Below are positions 23,701 to 35,566 of a stretch of DNA of 64,000 nt, piece by piece. The DNA is taken from contig CM070904.1 in NCBI GenBank assembly GCA_036417435.1, positions 16,536,835-16,600,834 of the forward strand, read 5' to 3'. Numbering within the stretch: the first letter of the stretch is position 1; each line of letters opens with the position of its first letter. Source of the stretch: Inia geoffrensis. Its lineage: Eukaryota > Chordata > Mammalia > Artiodactyla > Iniidae. The translations under genes and the position numbers were made by a program. The notes under the pieces are model-generated. The model had not been told where the DNA came from. It was given only the letters and a program-made list of their open reading frames with translations, and made no database searches.

Positions 23701-23921
23701 GTAGTTCCTCCTCACAATCTGTGATAAGACCTCTTAATCATTTCAGGGCTGTTTGAGTCATATCTACCAACTATTTTATTTAGAGAAAATTTTTACAAAG
23801 CTCATGAAATACTTCAATAGTTCAAGTTTAAACTGCTGTTTAAACTTGTTTTTCTTTGATGAGTAATGAGGCCAGAATGTCAGCTCAGCCTGATAAACCA
23901 CACTTCAAAAGAATCATCGCC

Positions 23922-24139
23922 GGGCTTCCCTGGTGACGCAGTGGTTGAGAGTCTGCCTGCCCATGCAGGGGACACGCGTTCGTGTCCAGGTCCGGGAAGA
24001 TCCCACATGACGCAGAGCGGCTGGGCCCGTGAACCATGGCCGCTGAGCCTGCGCGTCCGGAGCCTGTGCTCCGCAACGGGAGAGGCCACAACAGTGAGAG
24101 GCCCACGTACCACAAAACAAACAAACAACAACAACAACA
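23922..24139 (+). mobile_element. CHR-type tRNA-derived SINE
   Basis: Full-length sense copy beginning gggcttccctggtgacgcag, with a tail evolved into AAAC/AAC repeats. The target-site duplication aaaagaatcatc is at 23907-23918 and 24140-24151. Confidence 0.93.
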
Positions 24140-24563
24140 AAAAGAATCATCTCCTTTAAGAGGAGGACTGGAATACTTCATTTAGACGAGGGGTAGGAAT
24201 TGTGTGTAGTATCGTCTGGGGATGGACTAGCCAATAAAGAGTTCATTTCTGGCCCCACACTTGCCTTCTCTATTACTTCAGTAGTATGACTGCTTATTAT
24301 CATTGCAACAAGGGAGAAATTCTGGGGCATTAGATAATTAAAACCATTTGTCTTTCTTCTTGTCAAGCTTTTTATTTTCTTTAGTGAATGCCATTTCAAA
24401 TGTACTATAAGTTTATTTACAAACCTATTATTGAATTATATAATATAAATGTACAAACGTATAAAATGTATATAATGAATTATCACGAAGTGAACACGTA
24501 CATAATCATCATCCAGGTGGAGAAGTGAAACATCAGAAGTCAGTCATCCTTGTGCCCTTTCTT

Positions 24564-24780
24564 TTGTTTGTTTGTTTGTTTGTTTTTTGCGGTATGCAGA
24601 CCTCTCACTGTTGTGACCTCTCCTGTTGCGGAGCACAGGCTCCGGATGCGCAGGCTCAGCGGCCATGGCTCACAGGCCCAGCCTCTCCGTGACACGTGTG
24701 ATCTTCCCGGACTGGGGCATGGATCCGTGTCCCCTGCATCAGCAGGTGGACTCTCAACCACTGCGCCACCAGGGAAGCCC
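24564..24780 (-). mobile_element. CHR-type SINE inside old L1
   Basis: Antisense copy with a (TTTG)n tail. The 16 bp perfect target-site duplication ccttgtgccctttctt is at 24548-24563 and 24781-24796. It interrupts the L1 3'-UTR. Confidence 0.94.
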
Positions 24781-25054
24781 CCTTGTGCCCTTTCTTAATC
24801 ATTATACCCTCTTTCATCTCCTAATATAATCACTATCTGGACATTTAACACCATAGATTTATTTTAGCTGTTTTTGAACTTTAAACAAATGGAATCATAT
24901 AGTATATACTTTCTTGTATTGGGCTTCTTTCATTCAACTTTATGGTTGTTTTTCTGCATGTAGCAATATTATTTTTGTTGTTGGATAGTACTTCATTTTG
25001 TGCATATGACATGATCTATTTATCTATTTTACTCTTGATGAATATTTGAGCATT

Positions 25055-25500
25055 AAATTAGATTCCTAGGGCTCCTATAACAAAGAACCACAAAATGCTG
25101 GCTTAAAAAAATAGAAATTTATTGCTTACAGTTCTGGAGTCTAGATGTCTGAAATCAAGGTGTTGGCAGGGCTATGTTCCCTCTGAAGCCTATGGAAGAC
25201 AAGACTGTTTGCTTCCTGTAGCTTCTGATGTTTGCCAGCAAGCCTTGTCTTTCCTTGGCTTGTAAATGGATAAGTCCCACCTCTGCCTCCATCATCACAT
25301 GGCCATTTTCTCCCTATATGTCTCTTCTTATAAAGACATTAGCCATATTGAATTAAGGACCCACTCTACTCCAGTATGATCTCATCTTAATTTAGCCAAT
25401 TATATATTCAACAACCCTATTTCCAAGTGAGGTTATATTCTGAGGTACTGTGGTTTAAAACTTCAACATCTCTTTTTGGGAGACACAAATCAACCTGTAC
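25055..25500 (-). mobile_element. MaLR (MLT1-like) solo LTR inside old L1
   Basis: Antisense MaLR: 'ctcctataacaaagaaccac', 'agaaatttattgcttac', 'cttcttataaagacatt', 'ccaagtgaggttatattctg' and 'gggagacacaaatcaacc'. L1 sequence continues on both sides. Confidence 0.78.
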
Positions 25501-26419
25501 TAGGATTACTATAAACATATAAAACCACTGTGAACATTCTCATGCATGTCATTCAGTGTACACATCAATGAATTTCTCTTGAGTATATGTCTAAGAGTGG
25601 AGTTGCTAGATCACAGGATATAATTATATCCAGCTTTAGCAGATATTTCCAGGTGTTTGTACCAGTTTACATTGCTACCAACAGCTATGAGGATTCTAAT
25701 TCTCATATCCTTCCCCAAACTTGTAATTCTTCATTTTTTTTTTAGCCATTCTGGTAAGTAATGGTATCTCATTGTGGTTTTAGTTTTTATTTATCTGTTA
25801 TTATTAAGATATAACTGCTTATCATAAGTTTATTGGCCATTTAGATATGCCTGCTTATGCTTCTTGTTTTTTTCCTATTGGGTTGTCTGATTTTAACTTT
25901 TTACTGGTTTATAGTAGTCTCTGATTGATTATGCAAATAATCTCTGTCTCATATATTGCAAATACCTTTAACCCTATACCTTACACTTTCACTCTCAATA
26001 CTATTTACAAATAAAGAGGACTTCTTTATTTTAATATAGTCTAATTTATCAATCTGTTAATTTGTAGTTAGTGCTTTTATTTTTGATCTTGTTCAGGAAA
26101 TCTTTTGTAACTCAAGATTATAAAGATATCTTCCTAAATTATCTGCTAGAAATTTTCTTGTTTTATTTTTCACGTTTAGATCTACACTCTGTCTGGAATG
26201 AATTCTGCTGTATGGTTCAGTTCGTGTCACTGCTAATTTTCTTTCCCCTATGGGTACTTAATGAAACCATCCTCATTTACTAAAAATACCATACTGTGCC
26301 CACTGCTCCCAGTACCATCTTTTTATAAATCATTTGTTCATACATATGTGGGTCTGTAATTGTTTTCTATTTTGTTCTATGATTATATTAATATTAATCC
26401 AATGAGGAATTGGAAGCTG

Positions 26420-27230
26420 AGCCTCAGTTCCTTATAGGTCTTGTCAATTTCTGATTTACTCTACCCTTAGCAAACAGTCCTTTGGGGTCCTCACTAAAAG
26501 TCTGGTGTATCTACGAGAGCCATTCTTCCTTGGCCAGCCCTGAATCCGGCTTTTGTTCTTCCAGCCCTATAATTCTTCTGAGAGCTTTGCAGAGCTTCTA
26601 GTCTCTCAGCCACTCATTTCAAACTGGTAAATGCCTCGAGGGATGAGTGACTCCAAATGTCTGGCTCAATTGTCAGCACTCTTGCTCCACAGAATCAGAA
26701 GTCCTCACTGCCTTTGAAGATTTCCAGTGACTTCAAATTATTTTAGCATTATTTCATGTTACCTACCTACTTATTTTCAGACGGAAAAATGGTCTAAAAA
26801 AAGCTAGTACAACATTGCTAAGAGAAAACATACTTTATTGCATTTTGAATTATTTAATGTTGGACAATATCTCTATGATGGTTATAAAAAGAGTTGACAT
26901 CTCCATCTATTTAAAGAATTATGGTGAATAATATATATTATTATGTATATATATATCAATGCTATGTCAACCAACCAAAACTCCCAAGATAGGAGTGGGG
27001 AGGGCATGACCATAATTACACAGACTATCATTTTATTTTCACAGTTCTTTCTTGGGAAGCAACAGCCTAAGACAATAGTAAATCTTCAGCTTTCATACTT
27101 TTTGCCCCAACAAGCACTACTCATATCTAACAGTTTATTCTACCATTTTATTACCCTGTCCATTGTATTACTTTTGCGAGTCAGCCACCACCATTACCTC
27201 CTGTTGTCTTTGTTATCCTCCTACACCTTT
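26420..27230. other. intergenic DNA, possibly L1M 3'-UTR in part
   Basis: About 26430-26720 is richer in GC and recalls old L1 3'-UTR text, but I could not confirm it. No gene is supported. Confidence 0.3.
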
Positions 27231-27234
27231 TTTT

Positions 27235-27360
27235 CTTTCTTTCTTTTTTTTTTTGACTGCACCACGTGGCTTGTGGGATCTTAGTTCCCCAACCAGGGAT
27301 CAAACCTGGCCCCAGCAGTGGAAACGCCAGTACTAGCAACTGGGCCGCCAGGGAATTCCC
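27235..27360 (-). mobile_element. older cetartiodactyl tRNA-derived SINE
   Basis: Antisense: T/C-rich tail, 'gtgggatcttagttccccaa', 'cagggatcaaacctgg' (antisense B box) and an end 'ccgccagggaattccc'. It shares the tRNA-like plan of the CHR copies but uses the 'gggaattccctgg' head of an older subfamily. Confidence 0.82.
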
Positions 27361-27593
27361 TGGCCTTTTTTTAACTTCCATCTCTTTCTAATTGGAGGAG
27401 CCCATTTATCTCCTAGGAGATAAAGAACTGCAAAGATTGCCAAGACCCTGTTTATTGTCAGTGGTACACTATTAAGTGTAAAGATGAAGTTAATTAGAAG
27501 CCAGAAACATTACCTTGGAAAAAACAGAACTTCCCAGCCTGTTTGTCTTTTCATTGGTTTAAGTCTCAACATCATCTAAGATATAACATAGTT

Positions 27594-28100
27594 CTGTCAG
27601 TCAGGGTCTTAACAGGAAACAGAGGGCACAATCATATTAACATTATTGTGGAGGGTTTATTTAAAAGAGATTCATTATAAATGTGAGGGTGAACCATAAG
27701 GGACAGTGTAGCAGAACTAGAGGAACATAGGGCTAGAAGCAACAGCAGAACTGTCACTGTCCTTAGTCCCAAAAGGATGAGTAGAGGGAGAAATTGCTGG
27801 AGACAGAAAGGAGAGAGAGCCATACATGGTATCTACCTTGAGAACAAGTAATCAATGTCAATAAATACAGCTAACTTAAGGCACCCTCCCAGGAAAGAAC
27901 AAGCATTCTGACCTCAATCTCCTTCCTCTACTCTTCTGCCTGGAATCCCCACTGGCCAAACACAACTAGAAGTCAGGCCACACAGGAAACGATGTCCATA
28001 TAGGTCAGTCTTGCAAGGTGACAAGGTAAATAGAGATGGGTAGAGAGTGGATCTGGAAAGACAAATGAGAGATATCTGGCACAGTGTATATATTTTGTTC
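27594..28100 (+). repeat. unassigned interspersed repeat, copy 1
   Basis: Starts near 'ctgtcagtcagggtcttaac' and shows 'aggaaacagagggcacaatc', 'ggagggtttatttaaaagag' and, later, 'ggtagagagtggatctgg'. The same order recurs in part at 35567-35830 and 47503-47995. I recognise it as an old mammalian repeat, perhaps an LTR, but cannot name it. Strand is arbitrary. Confidence 0.55.
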
Positions 28101-28510
28101 CTCAGCTCCCACTTTTGTCCTGTATCACAAGGGTGAAAATGTGATCCTAATGCAAGGGATGCATAAAGTCTCCAAAGCATGAGACGATGACAGTTCACAG
28201 TTACACTCTCACACAAAACCTAAAATTTTTGATACAACTTGTGCTCTTCACATAGAGGGAAAAATTGAAAAAGGACACAATTCAGTCATATGAAATACAG
28301 CTGCTCTCTTTTCTCTCTCTCTAGTTGATAACAAGGCCTAAATTGATAATAATAGTGGTCTTTTTCCACCACCAATGTCACTGTTTCCTAGCCTTCTGTG
28401 AGCCCCTCATCTGAACAAAATCTTCAATCCTGCAGGATTGAAGCTCTTGTCTTTATCTTTATTGGATTATTAAGCTTTTTTGTTATATAGGATTATAGGA
28501 TATGAAAGAG

Positions 28511-29061
28511 TATTAATCTAGATTCTCCAGAAAAACAGAACGTATAGGAGATATCTATATCTACATCTATGTCTATAGCTATGTCTCTAACATTACCTGC
28601 TTTCTATTGGTAAATCTTATATTTTTTTTCTTTTTTTCTTTTCATTTTTTTTTTTAAAGAAATTAGCTTACACAATTATGGAGACAGAGAAGTCCAACAT
28701 CTGAATTAAGCAAGCTAGAGACCCAGGAGAGCAAATAATTTTTTCTGAGTCCAAAGCCCTGTGAAACAGAAGGTCTAATGGTGGAAGTTCCAGCTTGAGG
28801 CTGAAGGCAGAAGAAGGCTGATGTCCTAGGTCAGAGACAGGCTTTCAGAGAGAAAAATGTATTGATATTTTAAAATTTTATTCAGCCTTCAAAGGATTGG
28901 ATGGGACCGTTCACAATGGGGAAGGCAATCTGCTTTACTCATTCTACCAATTCAAGTGTTATTCTCATCCACAAACACCCTTACAAACACACCCAGAAAG
29001 TTTAACCAAATAACCGGGCCCAATGGCCTAGTAAAATGGACACATGAAATTAATCATCACA
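28511..29061 (-). mobile_element. ERV-L 3' LTR (MLT2-like)
   Basis: Read on the minus strand it begins TGTGATGATTAATTTC and ends in ...AATACT, with an old A-rich signal region. On the plus strand it shows 'gattctccagaaaaacagaa', 'agctagagacccaggaga', 'ggcaatctgctttactcat' and 'acacccagaaagtttaacca'. A sister copy lies at 62283-62746. Internal ERV-L-like sequence lies immediately at higher coordinates, which makes this the 3' LTR of a minus-strand element. Confidence 0.72.
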
Positions 29062-31001
29062 AGGAGCACTGGGTGTGTCCCAGAGAATCCCCTGGGATCT
29101 ACACATAGTCCTTCTGGCTCTTTGTGTGGCAGAAGTCTACTTCCTCCTAGAAATTGAACTTAATCACCAGGACAATAATCTCTTTCTGTACCTGTTGGTG
29201 AGAAAGTGTGAAAAGCCCTAAAAGATCAGGTGGCAGTCTTAATTTTCAATGCATTGGAACAGTTTCTCTAGTCTCTGATAAAATCATTCTTTCCTTAGGC
29301 CCAAAACTATAAAAATGCACTTAGCCCAAGGTCACAGAGATATGAATCAAGTACCCATCCACTGGGTTACTAGGTATAATATTAACAGGGTTCTTGTTTC
29401 CCAGGCCTATGCATCATGGATATGTGAGAGATAGCAAATAGCAAATCCTGTAGATAACCCCTTCAATAGATTGAGTGTTCCTTATTAGCGATCCCTGTGA
29501 CACCATTTTTCCATTCTATAAAGCCAGATGTTCCTGAATGGTCGGGCACATGGTAGAGTGGTGAATTCCATGGAACTGAGATCTTTGATGCACTTTTTTG
29601 TCATAAAATGTGTCCCCTCTTTAGGTGATGTAGTAGGGTGAATAGTGTCTCTTCAAACTTCACATCCACCCAGAACCTCAGATTGTGAACTTATTTGGAA
29701 ATAGAAGTTTTACAGATATAATTAGGTAAGAATTAAAGTGGGATCATACTGGATTAGAGTAGACCCTCAATCCAATGAGAGTTCCATTATAAGAGACAGA
29801 AAAGGACACACAGAGGCACACTGAGAAAGTGTTGTGAAGATGGGGACAGAAAATGAAACGATACCTCTATAAGCCGAGGAATGTCAAGGATTGCTGGCAA
29901 CCACCAGAAGCTAGTAAAGAAGTATTGTATGGTGTCTCCCTCAGGGCCAGAAAAATCAGTTCTACAGATATCTTGTAACTTTTGGATATGCTTGGGCCTA
30001 TCTTATATATATACTTTCTATGTTATAATGAAATGCTATTATACACATAGAAGATTTGGTAGCTTTGATATTACCCATGTTATGATGTTAAATTTGAGTA
30101 GTATAGTCACTTGGTCACCTATGGTGTGCCATTCAGTTTCTAACAGGACCAGTAGTAAGCCAGGAGCTTCATTTCAAATAGTTGTTTCAGGGACCAAAAT
30201 ATGTGGGATCAGTGCCATGATTTTCCTATTGGGGCCTAGCATATGTTCTATATAACATTTTCCTTGGCAACAGTAACCTCCAGTATCATTGGGCTGCTGA
30301 GTCATGGACCTATGTTCCACTCAAAACTTCCACATACAAAGAAGTTCACTGAGCTTTGTGTCTCTTGTTTGGAAAAGGTAGCACAAGGTACAGTGACATA
30401 TACCTCTCTTTAGATTGGATACTTTGGGATATTTTAAGTGTCTGAATTCCCAGACATTTCACTGATGTGATATTTCCCTGAGCCTTCATAGGGTCTAGTT
30501 CCAGCATTCTAGCATGTGATGTCTTACTAAGGGATCAGAAGTGCTTTCTACATCTCGTGTACCAGGTTCAGTTTGTTATAATATGATTAGTGTAATGGAC
30601 CCATGTGATGTTCTATGAGATACCCTAAATGATCAAGATTCCTCTTCCTATATTATGACAAGATGAAAAAGAGATGCCAAGGCCCTGGGGCAAGACAGTA
30701 ATAGTTTGGGGGAAATTCACAGTACATCCTTAGGCCACATTGCATGGCTCTTCCTCAGGGCCCTCTGATCATCTCCTTAGTAACGGTACTACAGAACAGA
30801 GAACCAGCTTAGACTTGAGAATGGGTAAAAGGCCATAAATCTTTGCTTGGGAAATTCAAGTTACACACCTCCTCAGATGTCGATTTTTTTCCCAGTCGTC
30901 CTCCATGTAATACAAGCAATACCTTATAAGGTTGGCCATTTGTTTCATTTCTAGGGACCTCACAATAAATGTCATCACAACAAATCTTTATGAGTTAAAA
31001 A
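29062..31001 (-). pseudogene. ERV-L internal relic (integrase-end pol), degraded
   Basis: A patch at 29540-29580 matches the integrase-bearing patch of the second relic at 63231-63270, and lies almost the same distance from its LTR (about 480 bp in both). That is direct evidence that this is ERV-L-type internal DNA on the minus strand. A MaLR LTR interrupts it at 29625-29911. Beyond about 30 kb the assignment is by continuity only. Stops and frameshifts are everywhere and nothing is coding. A 124-codon plus-strand reading frame at 29881-30255 is antisense and incidental. Confidence 0.45.
29625..29911 (+). mobile_element. MaLR (MLT1-like) LTR, 3'-truncated, inside ERV-L relic
   Basis: Sense MaLR order: 'tagggtgaatagtgtctctt', 'cctcagattgtgaacttatt', 'tccattataagagacag', 'gaagatgggga' and 'ctataagccgaggaatgtc'. 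The terminal AATAAA part of a full LTR is not visible. Confidence 0.7.
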
Positions 31002-31274
31002 TACAGTAAGTCCCCTACATACGAACCTTCAAGTTGCAAACTTTCAAAGATGCAAACATGATTTTGCGTGTCCTATCACGTTAAGTTAGTTCATGTGTCT
31101 GGCGTACAGTGTCACGAGCGTGCATCCTCTACAAGTGGTTGTGCCTTTGTGTACTTTACTGTACAGTACTGTATAGAGTACAATAGTACAGTATCTTTAT
31201 TTCCAGCACAGTATGCCTAGAAGCAGGCATAAAAGCAGTGGTGATGTAGCACCACTGAGAAGTGCCAGTGCCAA

Positions 31275-33450
31275 GTGATAACAATGGAAAGAAAAGTGAA
31301 AGTAATTGAGAGAGTGGAGCCAGGCAAAAGGATATTAGATGTCGTTCATTCTTATAAGATGAATTGTTCAACCATCGGCACGATTCTAAAGAACGAGTAC
31401 ACGATCATGGAATGTGTGAAGTCTGCTGTGCCGATGATGCTGACAATAATATCGAAGAAGTGTGGAAAAGTGATGGGGGAGATGGAGAAACTTCTCAGTG
31501 TGTGGTTGTAGGATCAGCATCAGTGTCGAGTCCTGCTCAGTTTAATGCTGATTCAAGAGAAAGCTAAAAGCCTTTATGAAGACTTGAAGATGAAACGTGG
31601 CGAAGAATCAGGGCACATCTTTTTTTTTTTTTTTTTTTAAAGCAAGCATCAGCCTTTTTAAAATAATTAATTAATTAATTTGTTTATTTATTTTTGGCTG
31701 TGTTGGGTCTTCGTTTCTGTGCGAGGGCTTTCTCTAGTTGCGGCGAGCAGGGGCCACTCTTCATCGCTGTGCGCGGGCCTCTCACTGTCCCGGCCTCTCT
31801 TGTTGCGGAGCACAGGCTCCAGGCTAGCAGGCTCGCAGGCTCAGTAGTTGTGGCTCACGGGCCTAGTTGCTCCGCGGCATGTGGGATCTTCCCAGACCAG
31901 GGCTCGAACCCGTGTCCCCTGCATTGGCAGGCGGACTCTCAACCACTGCGCCACCAGGGAAGCCCTGAGAGGGTACATCTTTTAATGTCAGCCATGGCTG
32001 GTTTCATCGTTTCAAGGCTGGAGCCAACCTTCACAAGGTAAAAGTAAGTGGCAAGGCAGTGAGCGTGGATATGGTAGCTGCCCAGGAATTTCCTGAAATG
32101 GTTCAAGAAATTATTGATGAAGGCAAGTTTGCCTGAGTAGGTTTTTAATGTGGATGAGCAGGAATGTACTGCAAGAGGATGCCAGACCGAAGTTACATCA
32201 GTAAGGAGGAAAAGTTGATGCCAAGCTATGAAGCAGCAAAGGATTGGCTAACTGTTGTTTCTTGGCAATGCTTCTGGTGATCTGAAGCTGAAGTCTCTTA
32301 GTTTATCATTTAGAGAACCCAAGAGCCCTTAAAAACATAGCCAAGGGCTTTCTTCCTGTTGTGTGGAAGAGTAACCCCAAAGACTGGGTTACATAGGCCG
32401 TTTTCCAGAACTGGTTTTTCCACCACTTTATCCTGGAGGTATAGAAATATTGCTTGGAGGACATCCCATTCAACAGTCTTTTGCTGCTTGGCAATGCTCC
32501 AGGCCACCCCACATTCATGGATGGCTTTCATCCCAAAGTCAAAGTACTGTAGTGCCTCTGCCACCAAATACTATGTCACCCATAGTATAGTATATACTAT
32601 ACTATACTATGTCATAGTTATATCGACTTTCAAGAAATATTTACGTCACACTTTTCGTCAGGCAGTAAAGGCGAGTGATGAATCAGGAATAACCTTGTGA
32701 CAATTTTGGAACAACTATAACATCTACAGGACCATAAAAAACATTGACTTTGCTTAGCATGAGGTTACAGCCATCACCATGAATGGGGTTTGGAAGAACC
32801 TTTGCCTGCAGTTTGTTCACTATTTTCATGGATTTGAGAAGGTGGATGAGGAGTCCAAAGAGGTCTTCAGCAACTTGGTGACCCTTAGTGAGAAGCTGCA
32901 GATAGATTTCCAAGAGGATGACTTCATTAAACTCCTTATGGTGCAACACAAGGAGCTTACTAATGAAGACCTGATGGAATTGGAGGCCCAGAGAAAGGAT
33001 GAAGAGAGACAAGAGGAAGAAGAAGGAACTGAAGAACTGAGGAGATTCACAACACAGGAAATGGCAAGGGGATTTCCTTTATTTGACGAGGCACTGCTAG
33101 TTTTTGAGGCACAGGACCCAAATGTAGAATGGTACATGAAGGATACAGCAGCTGTTCAGAATACAATCCAGTGCTACCCTGTCATCTATGATGAGAAAAA
33201 AAGAGCTACTACCCAGACATCACTGGATCATTTTTTCAAGACAGTAGATAGAATTGAATCCAACAAGGAACCTGAACCTGTGCCATCCACATCAGACGTG
33301 AGTGAAATTGCAGCCTGCGCACTGTCTCCTATTGCTGAGGGTCCTTCAGCTCTACCATCTCCCACCTCCTCTCCCTCCTCCAGTCAGCAACTCTTCTTGC
33401 CTGTTCACTCGATGCCAGCCCCTGTATGCCATCTGTTGTACTGTACTACT
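31275..33450 (+). pseudogene. Tigger transposase pseudogene
   Basis: Role when active: cut-and-paste transposition by a DDE nuclease with an N-terminal CENP-B-like DNA-binding region. The N-terminal helix-turn-helix region is readable from 31275 (Glu-Arg-Lys-Val-Lys-Val-Ile-Glu). The first acidic motif Phe-Asn-Val-Asp-Glu is at 32144-32158. The second motif reads Leu-Leu-Gly-Asn-Ala-Pro-Gly-His-Pro; the Gly codon at 32490-32492 replaces the expected catalytic Asp. At 32560-32630 the Pro-Pro-Asn-Thr motif is kept, but the following stretch with the third acidic residue is replaced by an ATACT-rich repeat, after which Ile-Ser-Thr-Phe-Lys resumes. The open C-terminal part (32779-33290) has an acidic Glu-rich patch and ends with a Ser-Leu-Asp-His-Phe-Phe-Lys motif typical of the family. 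A SINE, stop codons and frameshifts interrupt it. It is not a functional gene. Confidence 0.88.
31621..31970 (-). mobile_element. long-form CHR SINE inside Tigger transposase
   Basis: About 350 bp, antisense, with a T run at the left. It has an extended 3' part ('ggctgtgttgggtcttcg', 'ctctagttgcggcgagc') that the other CHR copies lack. The target-site duplication gggcacatct / gggtacatct is at 31611-31620 and 31971-31980, one mismatch. It shows that the Tigger was already in place when this SINE family was active. Confidence 0.9.
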
Positions 33451-33673
33451 GTACTTTTCAAGGAATTGTACTGTAAAATTAAAAATATCTTCTTTATTTT
33501 TTGTGTTTGTTTTTTATGTATTATTTGTGGATAAAGTATTATAAACTTATTACAGTTCAGTACTATATAGCTGACTATGTTAGTTGGGTACCTAGGATAA
33601 CTTTGTTGGACTTATGAACAAATTGGACATGCTCCTGGAATGGAACTGTTTCGTATGTGGGGGACTTACTGTA

Positions 33674-35560
33674 CTTTCTGTACCATTCCATTCCTCTGGT
33701 TTATTGTAGTTATTGTCTACCTTGTCTCTGACAGCTGTAAACCATACTCCTCTGGAATCCCATGATTCACATTGAAATAAGGAAACCTAACTGCATATTT
33801 GCAGCCCATCACCACCATCTTCAAGGACAATGATAGCCCCCTTACCAGTGATTTCTTCATGCCTTACTGTCTTGGTGAAAGGACTGTTTTTCTGAGCCTT
33901 TCACATGATGGATCCAGTCCAAACATCCCCACTTACTGAAACTTTGAAATCCATACTATATAGTATGGCAGTTAAGTTCCAGGTTGTTGACTCTATTAAC
34001 TGTAGGTCATCATTGAGCCCAGACTACTGCTATTCAACTGTTTTAGTCCTTTCAGGCTGCTATAACAAAAATATCATAAACTGGATGGCTTAAACAACAA
34101 ACATTTATTTCTCACAATTCTGGAGATTTAGAAGTCAAATCAGGGCGCCAGCATTGTCAGATAGGGATCTCTTTGGAGTCTTTTTTATAAGGGCAATAAT
34201 CCCATTTATGAAGCCTCCACCTTCACACTTAGTCACCCAGTTCTAAGTATCTCCTGAAGGTTCCATCTCCTAATACCATCACAGTAAGGAGTAGTGTTTC
34301 AACATGCATTTTGGAGGAGACACAAACATTCAGTCCATAACACTAACATAGTGTCATTCTCAGGCCCTTAAGCCAACCCATTACTTCTCAAGTATTGGAC
34401 AAAGATACCCATATCAATATGAATGGATTTGGCAACATTGTTTTCTATTTTCCTCTCTTGGTATAACACCTATAGAGTCCATTTATTCCCCAGGTTCTTG
34501 CCAATACTAATTAGCAAGATTTTTAAAAAACTTTTTGAATTATAAACTATTTCCTCCCAAGTAGGCTTACTTCTGTCCAAGTTTTTTATTGGTTTGGAGG
34601 CAGTGAGTGGTGCTAAATCCTAAGGAGGGTCAGTAATAACTTGTGTGTCATTTAAACGCTTTTAGGCAGAAGAGGACTACATCCAGAGGAAGACGATACT
34701 TTGAGATTTAAGGTTTCAACCTGTTCATATATACCTAAATGGTTTTATTCGATGGGTCAGTGTCTCATTCCCTACTGACATTTCTTCTCACTTGAGAAAC
34801 ATGGTGTGGTTGAGTATTGAAACAACCCTGCAACTCTGCACATGTTCCAAACAGATCCAGAGCCTGGACCTGAAATCAATACTTGAATCTTCAAGCTCCA
34901 AACTCCATAAACAATATTTTTGATTGTAATAATTTATATACCATTATTTATCATTTATGTCTCTGTCCTTTTAAAATGATGGAACCTGCAACACTCAATA
35001 CAATGTGAAGCCTTGCTATAAAGGCAGAAAGTATTTCTGACCCAGAAATGTTTTGTTTATAGACAAAATTCCTAGGATTATATTTGAGAAGGTAGGAAGA
35101 GAAAGATTTCACATAGTTGAGAACATTAATCCAGTTCCTTATCCTATAAGTACAAAAAATGATTTGAAACTGCTGTGGTGGCCTTGTGTTTCTCCACTTG
35201 TGTTCTTAATTTGTATTCGTAGCTCTTATACTCTTTTGTTCTTATGTGCATTCTTAAGGTATTATAAGAGAATCCAGGTGGTTCAGTAATCACTATATGT
35301 GGTAGCAATGAAGTGACTCAGAGCTTTGATTTCTCCAGGCTTTACCCTCTACCTGTGCTTCATCTCATGCCACCAGCAGTGATAATTTCAGTAATCGCAA
35401 AGCCAGATTACCATAGATCACCTGTGTCCCACCTATGTCCCATTTACCTTCTTCCTCACCCAGCAAGACTGTCATCCTACATTACTCAAATATATGACTA
35501 GCACACACCAGAATCCAATTCTGACGGCCTCTTTCCTGAGGTCATTTCTGTACAAATTAC
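33674..35560 (-). other. probable continuation of ERV-L internal relic
   Basis: The DNA to the right of the Tigger is neither clearly unique nor clearly another repeat. By continuity it may be the upstream pol part of the ERV-L relic at 29062-31001. A MaLR LTR sits inside. No reading frame supports this; it is inference only. Confidence 0.25.
34039..34352 (-). mobile_element. MaLR (MST/MLT1-like) LTR
   Basis: Antisense: 'gctgctataacaaaaatatc', 'ggcttaaacaacaaacattt', 'ctcacaattctggag', and an end 'cagtccataaca'. About 315 bp, shorter than the other MaLR copies. Confidence 0.82.
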
Positions 35561-35566
35561 TATATC

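Larger units (their letters stand above)
24420..26410 (-). mobile_element. old L1 (L1M-like) 3' part, twice interrupted
   Basis: Antisense L1 3'-UTR and ORF2 end. Phrases include 'gaattatcacgaagtgaaca', 'accatagatttattttagc', 'aaatggaatcatatagtata', 'agagtggagttgctagatca', 'ccagtttacattgctaccaa' and 'tagccattctggtaagta'. A CHR SINE splits it at 24564-24780 and a MaLR LTR at 25055-25500; removing both gives a continuous L1. No intact reading frame remains. Confidence 0.82.
31004..33671 (+). mobile_element. Tigger (pogo-type) DNA transposon with SINE insertion
   Basis: A 2,668 bp element bounded by TA duplications (31002-31003 and 33672-33673) and terminal inverted repeats that start cagtaagtcccctacatacg on the left and, in reverse complement, cagtaagtcccccacatacg on the right. 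About 2.3 kb remains after removing the SINE. It carries a Tigger/CENP-B-like transposase pseudogene on the plus strand. Known: pogo/Tigger elements insert at TA and encode DDE transposases with CENP-B-like DNA-binding domains. The subfamily was not identified. It probably landed in ERV-L internal DNA. Confidence 0.93.

Noticed and set aside
29881..30255. 124-codon reading frame
   Set aside because: It starts inside a MaLR LTR and continues antisense to an ERV-L relic.
32779..33534. 251-codon reading frame, the longest in the window
   Set aside because: It is the C-terminal part of the Tigger transposase pseudogene, between the element's inverted repeats; not a host gene.
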